A DNA stretch of 6,515 nt from the NCBI GenBank assembly GCA_002715665.1, contig PAZO01000005.1, forward strand, positions 9,586 to 16,100, read 5' to 3'. Shown here piece after piece: positions 1 through 5,232 of this stretch. Made by a program: the position numbers and the translations under genes. Below the pieces are notes generated by a model. That model was not told the DNA's origin. It was given only the letters and a program-made list of their open reading frames with translations, and ran no database searches. Origin of the DNA: Chloroflexota bacterium. GTDB taxonomy: Bacteria > Chloroflexota > Dehalococcoidia > SAR202 > GCA-002694895. The number at the start of each line of letters is the position of its first letter. The first letter of the stretch is position 1.

Positions 1-13
1 TTTTTAGGCCGTT

Positions 14-337
14 TTAAGCTTTTTTATTTCCGTGTCTATATTTTCTGGTTTTGTTATATTGTATTTTTTCTTCTAAAGCCTTATGCAAATCTAATTTGTA
101 CTTTCCTGAAAGATCAAATATGCGTATAAGCACATCTGCTAATTCAACTACAAACCCTTCTGGTTTCCCGTTTTCATATCTTATATTTAAATTATCGTTA
201 ACTCTGAATTCCTCTAAAGCTTCACTTAACTCACTGTGAATTAGTGCAATCATTTCAGGTATTTCTCTTTCTTTATCCCACCAACCTTTTTCTTGTGCTA
301 TATTATGTGATAAATTAATTAACTTGTTTATTTCCAT
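14..337 (-). CDS. MazG-like nucleotide pyrophosphohydrolase
   Basis: A 107-residue all-helical protein of the MazG/dUTPase-like NTP pyrophosphohydrolase superfamily, which hydrolyses nucleoside triphosphates to the monophosphate and pyrophosphate in the cytoplasm, often to clear non-canonical nucleotides. The metal-binding signature is visible: an EXXE pair at E36 and E39 (in HSELSEALEEFR) and an EXXD pair at E65 and D68 (in VELADVLIRIFDL), 25 residues apart, within the family's usual range. The length suits a single-domain MazG-like protein rather than the two-domain MazG of E. coli. The ATG start at 337 is preceded by a strong Shine-Dalgarno sequence that overlaps the stop codon of the upstream transporter, so the two genes are probably co-transcribed and translationally coupled. 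The exact substrate cannot be read from the sequence. Fold and activity class are fairly sure; the biological role is not. Confidence 0.88.
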   Translation of the reverse strand: MEINKLINLSHNIAQEKGWWDKEREIPEMIALIHSELSEALEEFRVNDNLNIRYENGKPEGFVVELADVLIRIFDLSGKYKLDLHKALEEKIQYNKTRKYRHGNKKA

Positions 338-345
338 AATTTATA

Positions 346-353
346 TCCTTCTT
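346..353 (-). promoter_or_regulatory. Ribosome binding site of the MazG-like gene
   Basis: Read on the minus strand this is AAGAAGGA, a near-perfect Shine-Dalgarno sequence whose 3' end lies 8 bases before the ATG at 335-337. It overlaps the TAA stop (352-354) of the upstream transporter, an arrangement typical of translational coupling. It supports the chosen start. Confidence 0.8.
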
Positions 354-1587
354 AATTAACTGCTCTAATTTGTTTTTGTGTTACTAAAAATATCAAGCTA
401 AATAGAAATAAGATTATTGATAATATCATAATAGTAGTTGGTGCACCAATTACGTCAGCAAGTATACCTGAAGGCAATGCACCTAATGGAATCAATCCCC
501 AATTTAACATATATATACTCATAATTCTTCCCCTAAGATCTGGTCTTGATTTTTCCATAACAATACTCATCGAAAGTGTTCTTCTAATTGAATCTGATGC
601 TCCAAGAAATACCATAAAAACCATAGATAAATAATAAGACTCGATAAAAGATAGTACAAATAACGAAATTGCAGTTAGAAATCCCCCTAACAAATAAATT
701 ATTCCTCTCTTATTATTATCGTTACCAGCTATAAATATAGAAGTTATTACAGAACCAAGCCCCATAAGTGTTGTAAGAATCCCCATTGCTTCGGGTCCTT
801 GTAAATAAATATCTTTAACAAAAATAGGCAGTAAAAATCTGAATGGCTCTGCAAACAAGCTGGAAATTAAAGAAGTTATAAGCATAGAAAATAAAATCTT
901 TTCTTTATACATATATTTTATGCCTATTTGGATTTCAGATATTATTTTATTATCTTTTGTATTATTTATTTGTGTGTTTTTTTGAACAAATCTCATGTCA
1001 TTTGTAATCAAAAAAGTAAACATAACCCCGACAAGAGCTAAGCAGCCTATTGTGCAATAAACAATTCCCGGACCAAAAAATCCATATATAATACCAGCTA
1101 TGGATGGTGCTATTAAATTAGAAACATTGAAACCTGCTGAATTTAAAGCAATTGATTTACTTAAATGCTTCGGAGGAACTAATTCTGCGATAAAAGAATG
1201 TCGGGCTGGAACCATAAAAGACCATATACCGCCCTGAATGAAAGATACCATTAATAAATGAGTCCAATCTATGAATCCAGAAAGAATTAAAGCAGCTATT
1301 ATAAATCCCATCGAACTAGCTAGCATTTGAGCTAGTGTAATTATTCTTTGTTTATCTAACCTGTCTGAAAGGGCACCTCCAAATAAAGATAATGATAACA
1401 TTGGGAATGCAAATGCAACGTTTACGTAAGTTAATTTTGATGCAGAATTAGTTAGATCGTAAGCTAGATATCCTCGCGCAGTCATCTGCATCATTGTTGC
1501 TATCCCAACAGTTACCATTCCAATCCATAAATATAGATAGCCTCTATAATATAATGGTTTAATTGAATTAGATAAAAAATTGAACAT
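352..1587 (-). CDS. MFS transporter, DHA3/MFS_3-type efflux permease
   Basis: A 411-residue inner-membrane permease of the major facilitator superfamily, expected to export small molecules by proton antiport. Hydrophobic segments run through the whole protein, in line with about 12 helices. The MFS motif A loop between helices 2 and 3 is present as FGGALSDRLDKQR (about 69-81, with G70, G71, D75, R76). A second hallmark of this branch is VPARHSFIAELVP (about 126-138). The C-terminal half has the repeated-motif loop RPDLRGRIMS (348-357) followed by a helix with GALPSGILAD (369-378). A charged linker at about 200-215 separates the two six-helix halves. These features match the DHA3 group, which includes drug and siderophore (EntS-like) exporters; the substrate is unknown. 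No Shine-Dalgarno sequence is visible before the ATG at 1587, although the start fits the usual short cytoplasmic N-terminus. The MazG-like gene follows 14 bases later. Confidence 0.9.
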   Translation of the reverse strand: MFNFLSNSIKPLYYRGYLYLWIGMVTVGIATMMQMTARGYLAYDLTNSASKLTYVNVAFAFPMLSLSLFGGALSDRLDKQRIITLAQMLASSMGFIIAALILSGFIDWTHLLMVSFIQGGIWSFMVPARHSFIAELVPPKHLSKSIALNSAGFNVSNLIAPSIAGIIYGFFGPGIVYCTIGCLALVGVMFTFLITNDMRFVQKNTQINNTKDNKIISEIQIGIKYMYKEKILFSMLITSLISSLFAEPFRFLLPIFVKDIYLQGPEAMGILTTLMGLGSVITSIFIAGNDNNKRGIIYLLGGFLTAISLFVLSFIESYYLSMVFMVFLGASDSIRRTLSMSIVMEKSRPDLRGRIMSIYMLNWGLIPLGALPSGILADVIGAPTTIMILSIILFLFSLIFLVTQKQIRAVN

Positions 1588-1595
1588 TATTGAAG

Positions 1596-1601
1596 ATTAG
1601 A
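1596..1601 (-). promoter_or_regulatory. Possible -10 box of the leftward MFS gene
   Basis: On the minus strand this is TCTAAT, five of six matches to TATAAT, with only 8 bases between it and the ATG at 1587. There is no good -35 at normal spacing (a TTCACT lies about 20 bases upstream). If it is real, transcription would start at or next to the ATG, giving a leaderless or nearly leaderless message, which would fit the missing Shine-Dalgarno. In such AT-rich DNA a chance match is quite possible. A competing TATTAT further upstream, preceded by TTGTTT at 15-base spacing, is also weak. Confidence 0.2.
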
Positions 1602-1640
1602 CTAGTTATTTGAAAATTAAAAGTGAATTTTAAACGATAA

Positions 1641-1669
1641 TAGAAAAATATCTTTTAAAACAATATAAT
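1641..1669 (+). promoter_or_regulatory. Sigma-70-type promoter of the HAD gene
   Basis: A perfect -10 box TATAAT lies at 1664-1669. A TAGAAA at 1641-1646, with 4 of 6 matches to TTGACA, sits exactly 17 bases upstream. The predicted transcription start is near 1676, leaving about 20 bases of leader that contain the GAGGA ribosome binding site. It is the best-supported promoter in the window and drives the rightward HAD gene. Confidence 0.6.
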
Positions 1670-1686
1670 AGAATAAATAATTATTT

Positions 1687-1691
1687 GAGGA
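1687..1691 (+). promoter_or_regulatory. Ribosome binding site that selects the TTG start of the HAD gene
   Basis: GAGGA lies 4 bases before the TTG at 1696, slightly closer than usual. The next in-frame ATG (codon 29) lies beyond the catalytic DFD motif, so it cannot be the true start. Together these support TTG as the initiator. Confidence 0.6.
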
Positions 1692-1695
1692 CATT

Positions 1696-2598
1696 TTGGA
1701 TAAAAACTTAAATACTTTTTTACCACAAACAGAAATAGCTGTAATTTTTGATTTCGATATTACTTTGACACCTAAGTACATGCAATCAATCATATTTGAT
1801 AGATTCAACATAAATGAAAGTAAATTTTGGTCTGAAACTGAAGATTTAAAATTACAAGGATACGATAGCGAGCATGCTTATATAAAAAATTTAATTAACT
1901 ATATTAGATCAGGCAAAATTAGCAAATTATCTAATCAAGATTTAATCAAATTGGGATCTGAGTTGGAATTTCATAAAGGCTTCCCTGATATCCTCGACAG
2001 ATTAAAAGATATACCTGATCAAACCAATGAGATCAGTCCTAAAGTAAAATTTTATGTAATAAGTTCAGGATTTGAAGATATGATAAAAGGTTCAAAAGTT
2101 TATCCAAAATTAAAAAGACTTTGGGGCTGTACCTTTGATGAAAATGAAAATGGAAATATTGATTTTCCTAAAGAAACTATTTCATCTACAACAAAAACAC
2201 AAAAATTATTTCTTATAAATAAAGGATTGCTTAAAAATGAAGATAGTTTGAGTGTAAATGATTTTATGCCATATGAAAGCAGGCCAGTCCCTTTTAAAAA
2301 CATGATATATGTAGGAGACGGTCCCACAGATGTTCCGTGCTTTTCTCTTTTAATGCAAAATGATGGACAATCAGTGGCAGTTTATGAACCTAAAGATAAA
2401 AAAGCATTTGATGAGTGTTACAGATTAGTAGTTGAATCTAAAAGAGCTGATGTTATGTGTCCAGCTGATTATTCAGAAGATAGCCAATTATATTTATCTC
2501 TATCTAAGATGGTTGAAAAAATATCCGAGAACATAACATCTGATATTGAAAATTCTAAATCTAAAGGGTTAATTAAAAGTCCGGAACATTTGAATTAA
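1696..2598 (+). CDS. HAD-superfamily phosphatase (phosphoserine-phosphatase-like)
   Basis: A 300-residue cytoplasmic hydrolase of the haloacid dehalogenase superfamily, expected to remove phosphate from a small molecule through a phospho-aspartate intermediate with Mg2+. Motif I is VIFDFDITLTP, with nucleophile D19, acid/base D21 and T23. Motif II is the serine in FYVISSGF (S123 or S124). Motif III is probably K167 or K170 in SSTTKTQKLF. Motif IV is YVGDGPTDVPCF, with D208 and D212. The long insert between motifs I and II (about 25-115) forms a helical cap of the C1 type. The sequence resembles a conserved family of roughly 300-residue HAD hydrolases known to me only as 'haloacid dehalogenase-like', so the length is normal and the substrate undefined. 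The start is TTG with GAGGA just upstream. The stop overlaps that of the convergent propeller gene by four bases. The polar C-terminal tail (about 281-300) is probably disordered. Confidence 0.88.
   Translation: MDKNLNTFLPQTEIAVIFDFDITLTPKYMQSIIFDRFNINESKFWSETEDLKLQGYDSEHAYIKNLINYIRSGKISKLSNQDLIKLGSELEFHKGFPDILDRLKDIPDQTNEISPKVKFYVISSGFEDMIKGSKVYPKLKRLWGCTFDENENGNIDFPKETISSTTKTQKLFLINKGLLKNEDSLSVNDFMPYESRPVPFKNMIYVGDGPTDVPCFSLLMQNDGQSVAVYEPKDKKAFDECYRLVVESKRADVMCPADYSEDSQLYLSLSKMVEKISENITSDIENSKSKGLIKSPEHLN
2595..2598. other. Shared stop codons of two convergent genes
   Basis: The palindrome TTAA holds the TAA stop of the HAD gene on the plus strand (2596-2598) and the TAA stop of the propeller gene on the minus strand (2595-2597). 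There is no intergenic space for a terminator, so each transcript must run into the other gene's coding region before it ends. Confidence 0.9.
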
Positions 2599-3950
2599 TT
2601 ACATCTTTTGTTTTTACAAGATGCGACTTTCAATGCCCCTATTTTTGAATCGTAGTATGAAATATATAACTTTCCATCCTTATTTGCATCCAATGACGCG
2701 TAAGTTCCTAAATCTCCAACTTTATCAATATAAATGATTTCTTTCTCATTACATAATCTGTTTTCACAGTAAACTATTCCTAAAGAACTAGAGGACATGT
2801 CATAAAATGATATTATAGTATTATTTAAATTGTTAGTAGTTATTGAATTCCAACTGTAAAATATTCCTGGTAAATTTTTTGCCTCAATTAAGTTAGAAAT
2901 TGATTTGTTTTTATCACAATCAGATTCAGCGCATACAGCTAATTTTAAATAATTGTTTTTGAAATCATAGTAACTTATATATAAATCATTTTTAGAATTT
3001 TGGTAAATAGAAATATCTCCTCCTTCTGAGGATACATCGTCAATAATATGCGATGTGTAATTTTCACATAAAATGTCGTCACATATTAATAATTTGACCT
3101 GCATATTAGATCTGTCTTGATAAGCAATAATTGGATTATCTGTTATTTGATCTAACACCATATCTGTATATTCTCCTACCATTCCCTCTGATACAACAGC
3201 CCTGTTTATAAAATTAGTGCAGTCTGTGTCTTCACAACTAGCGATCTTCAAATCGTTTTTACCTGAATCAAAATATGAAATAATTGGGTTACCAGCTTTT
3301 GTAAGCGATAATGAGTTGTATTCACCAACATAACCACCTTTACCTTCACCTCTATCTAAAACATTTATTTGTGCACGTCCACATTTTGAATCAAGACACC
3401 TAATTACTCTTAAATCTCCTTTTTTACGATCAATATAGCTAATATAAATTTTGCCCCCTGCAGAGCTAGCGATATCAGTGTAATAACCAAAATCTCCGGC
3501 CCAATCCAGGAGATGAATTTTTGCTTTTGAACAATCTGTATCCTGACAGTAGGCTAATTTAAGATCGCCAGCATTTAGATGATGGTAGCTAATAACAGGG
3601 AATCCGTCTTTATTCATTGTTATTGAGTTTGAGTAGCCGACTAATCCATCTCTATCTAGTTCAGAAATATAAATATTTTTATTTTGTGATTTGTTAAGGC
3701 TAAATATTTGACCTTCTATACCATCATATTTGTTATCACTAGAAATTTCTGTTTCAAGTTCTCCAACAATTCCTTTGTGTCCAAATTCACCTTTGTCAGG
3801 CGCAGCTTTCCCGCCTTCAGAAGTGAAATTTATATCCACATTATAAAGAATAATTAAAACCAGGCTAACTGCAATTACCCAATAAGCAAAAAAGGAGCTT
3901 TTGACAATAGTTTTAATTATAAGTGCTAAATTTAGTATTTGTTTTTGCAT
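2595..3950 (-). CDS. Membrane-anchored or secreted seven-bladed beta-propeller with a CX4C pair in every blade
   Basis: A 451-residue protein I cannot name. Lysines at 3, 13 and 17 precede one hydrophobic segment (about 19-37), giving a signal anchor or uncleaved signal peptide with the rest outside the cytoplasm. There is no lipobox. After a Gly-rich linker (about 45-65) come seven repeats of 50-55 residues, each with the pattern ISYxD, then about five residues, LK-x-A-x-C-x4-C, and a strand ending near LD-x-x-G. The cysteine pairs are 135/140, 185/190, 239/244, 290/295, 340/345, 395/400 and 445/450. The seventh repeat ends right after its CX4C, lacking the last strand; NIYISELDRDGLVG (92-105) before repeat 1 looks like that strand, as expected for velcro closure. 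Repeat 7 also has DANKDG (421-426), a possible calcium loop. Propellers of this sort bind proteins, glycans or ions; no catalytic motif is evident. An extended -10 promoter lies upstream, but no clear Shine-Dalgarno does. Confidence 0.8.
   Translation of the reverse strand: MQKQILNLALIIKTIVKSSFFAYWVIAVSLVLIILYNVDINFTSEGGKAAPDKGEFGHKGIVGELETEISSDNKYDGIEGQIFSLNKSQNKNIYISELDRDGLVGYSNSITMNKDGFPVISYHHLNAGDLKLAYCQDTDCSKAKIHLLDWAGDFGYYTDIASSAGGKIYISYIDRKKGDLRVIRCLDSKCGRAQINVLDRGEGKGGYVGEYNSLSLTKAGNPIISYFDSGKNDLKIASCEDTDCTNFINRAVVSEGMVGEYTDMVLDQITDNPIIAYQDRSNMQVKLLICDDILCENYTSHIIDDVSSEGGDISIYQNSKNDLYISYYDFKNNYLKLAVCAESDCDKNKSISNLIEAKNLPGIFYSWNSITTNNLNNTIISFYDMSSSSLGIVYCENRLCNEKEIIYIDKVGDLGTYASLDANKDGKLYISYYDSKIGALKVASCKNKRCN
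2598..3677 (-). repeat. Seven tandem protein repeats (propeller blades) plus N-terminal closing strand
   Basis: Coding repeats of about 150-165 bases. They are conserved in protein (ISYxD, LKxAxC, CX4C) but well diverged in DNA, so the duplication is old and not a recent slippage array. The cysteine pairs recur at intervals of 50, 54, 51, 50, 55 and 50 residues. Repeat 4 is the most diverged in its first half (IIAYQDRSNMQVKLLIC), and repeat 6 has ISFYD. The segment coding for residues 92-105 supplies the strand missing from repeat 7. Confidence 0.8.
2602..2623. repeat. Small inverted repeat just past the HAD stop
   Basis: CATCTT at 2602-2607 pairs with AAGATG at 2618-2623 around a 10-base T-rich loop. 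It lies inside the last codons of the propeller gene and 4 bases beyond the HAD stop. The stem is only 6 AT-rich base pairs and no T tract follows it, so it is not a convincing intrinsic terminator. Confidence 0.25.
3901..3932 (+). promoter_or_regulatory. Possible promoter of the rightward MFS gene
   Basis: A perfect -35 hexamer TTGACA lies at 3901-3906. The best matching -10 is an extended one, TGCTAAATT (3924-3932), with hexamer TAAATT at 3927. The 20-base spacer is longer than the optimal 17. The site lies inside the first codons of the oppositely transcribed propeller gene. The predicted start near 3939 would give a leader of about 67 bases to the ATG at 4006. The -35 is striking; the pairing is weak. 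Confidence 0.28.
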
Positions 3951-3979
3951 TTTAATAGGTAGAATGTATTGGGATTTAA

Positions 3980-3988
3980 ATTATATCA
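3980..3988 (-). promoter_or_regulatory. Extended -10 promoter of the propeller gene
   Basis: On the minus strand this reads TGATATAAT: a perfect TATAAT preceded by the TGn extension. Extended -10 promoters can work without a good -35, and none is seen at the expected distance. The predicted transcription start is near 3973, about 23 bases before the ATG at 3950, closely matching the leader length predicted for the HAD gene. Confidence 0.5.
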
Positions 3989-4005
3989 GCTCAATTAATA
4001 TTATT

Positions 4006-5202
4006 ATGCCAATATTTAACCTTTTGAAGCAAAAAGATTTCAGATTATTTATTATCGGAAATTCAATAAATGAACTAGCTTTTATGTCTAGATTGACAGC
4101 TATAGGCTGGCTTTCGTACGAAATTAGTGATTCTGCAATGTTTGTTGGATTAGTAGCAACTTCGGCAAGTTTATCTATGTCAATTTTTTCATTTTTTGGA
4201 GGCGTATTAGCTGATAAAATTTCAAAGCCCAAATTAATATTTGTAAGTAAATTTATAGAAAGTTTTATTATATTATTTACTGCTTTTTTAATTCAGTCAG
4301 ATAAATTAAATGAATTATCTTTATTAATTTTGATGTTTTGTATGGGAATCATGGCAGCATTATACATACCAAGTCGTATGGGATTTGTTAAAGAATTAGT
4401 AGGCGCAAGATTACTTCTTTCAGCAAATGCTGTCGATTTTGGGTTTATGACACTTGTTGGAGCTTTTACTCCAGCTATAACTGGTTTGATAATAGAAAAT
4501 TTTTCTGTGCAAATCAGTTTGTATTTTTCTTTTTTTGCATATTCTATTCACAATATTATAATCTTATTTCTTAGAAATAAGGGGATAGTTTATAAGATTA
4601 GAAATCAACTTAAAATTGTTGAATCAATTAGATTTATATTGAGACTTAATATAGTGCAGTATTTACTTCTAATGATGTTGGCTGTAGCAATTTTAGTATG
4701 GGGATTAGAAACTCTAGCTCCTGTTATAGCTAAAGATATATTTGAATTAGGCCCTACAGGATTTGGAATCTTACTTTCTATTGGTAGCCTTGGTGCTACT
4801 ATTTCAAGTTTCTCTATAGCAAGTTTCAATGATTTAAATATAAACAAATTACTATTTTCAAGTCTTGTAGGAGCAGGGATTTCTTTAATTGTTTTTGCTT
4901 TCGTAAACAACTATGTACTTGGGATAGCTATATTTGGATTGATTTTTGCCTTTGGTGCTGCATCAGAAAACGCTGTTTCTACGCTTACTCAAAATTCTGT
5001 TCCAGATAGTATGCGGGGTAAGGTTATTTCTTTGCAAACATTAACTTGGGGATTTTCTGGATTGTCAGGACTGTTAGGTGGATATCTTTCAGAAATTTAT
5101 AGTATCCAAATAGTAATTTTCTGTGCAGGAATTTTAATCATATTTTTTACACCTATAGTAAAACCTATTGCAATTAATAGTCAAAGAATGAAAATAATGT
5201 AA
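4006..5202 (+). CDS. MFS transporter, second DHA3/MFS_3-type permease
   Basis: A 398-residue inner-membrane major facilitator permease, probably a small-molecule exporter. Numbered from the ATG at 4006, motif A is FGGVLADKISKPK (64-76, with G65, G66, D70, K71), followed by IPSRMGFVKELV (121-132), the counterpart of VPARHSFIAELVP in the leftward transporter. Near the C-terminus VPDSMRGKVISLQTLTWG (332-349) and GLLGGYLSE (355-363) match the DHA3 C-terminal loop and helix. A basic linker (about 190-210) separates the two halves. The frame is open further upstream, to a TTG at 3901 and an ATG at 3964, but those starts add residues unlike an MFS N-terminus and would overlap or crowd the divergent gene. 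MPIFNLLKQKDFRLF is a typical start, though no Shine-Dalgarno precedes it; the ATG at 3964 has only AGGT three bases away. The amidase follows after 30 bases on the same strand. Confidence 0.87.
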   Translation: MPIFNLLKQKDFRLFIIGNSINELAFMSRLTAIGWLSYEISDSAMFVGLVATSASLSMSIFSFFGGVLADKISKPKLIFVSKFIESFIILFTAFLIQSDKLNELSLLILMFCMGIMAALYIPSRMGFVKELVGARLLLSANAVDFGFMTLVGAFTPAITGLIIENFSVQISLYFSFFAYSIHNIIILFLRNKGIVYKIRNQLKIVESIRFILRLNIVQYLLLMMLAVAILVWGLETLAPVIAKDIFELGPTGFGILLSIGSLGATISSFSIASFNDLNINKLLFSSLVGAGISLIVFAFVNNYVLGIAIFGLIFAFGAASENAVSTLTQNSVPDSMRGKVISLQTLTWGFSGLSGLLGGYLSEIYSIQIVIFCAGILIIFFTPIVKPIAINSQRMKIM

Positions 5203-5223
5203 TAATATATTAAAAATTTTATT

Positions 5224-5228
5224 GGTGA
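5224..5228 (+). promoter_or_regulatory. Ribosome binding site of the amidase gene
   Basis: GGTGA lies 4 bases before the ATG at 5233, the same close spacing seen before the HAD gene. No promoter is evident in the 30 bases after the transporter's stop, so the message probably continues from it. Confidence 0.55.
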
Positions 5229-5232
5229 AAAA

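Noticed and set aside
1..13. Possible terminator downstream of the MazG-like gene
   Set aside because: Only 13 bases remain before the window edge; on the minus strand they show GGCC and an A run, with no complete hairpin or U tract that could be judged.
51..239. Plus-strand open frame opposite the MazG-like gene
   Set aside because: It is antisense to a gene with intact catalytic motifs and has no ribosome binding site or recognisable protein features.
1315..1336. Perfect 7-bp inverted repeat ACTAGCT / AGCTAGT with an 8-base loop
   Set aside because: It lies deep inside the MFS coding sequence and comes from two nearby Leu-Ala codon pairs plus flanking codons. There is no T tract and no regulatory position, so chance is the simplest reading.
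1617..1811. Minus-strand open frame across the divergent intergenic region
   Set aside because: It overlaps the conserved catalytic start of the HAD gene and covers its promoter; the low-complexity hydrophobic product looks like AT-rich noise.
2100..2327. Minus-strand open frame opposite the HAD gene
   Set aside because: It mirrors the conserved GDGPTD region of the HAD gene and has no features of its own.
3981..4232. Minus-strand open frame at the start of the second MFS gene
   Set aside because: It is a shadow of the MFS N-terminal helices and its only known upstream signals belong to other genes.
4605..4910. Minus-strand open frame opposite the second MFS gene
   Set aside because: It is antisense to conserved membrane helices and shows no ribosome binding site or domain.
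5203..5232. Terminator or promoter between the second MFS gene and the amidase
   Set aside because: The 30 bases are AT-rich with no hairpin and no paired -35/-10 boxes; only the ribosome binding site is supported.
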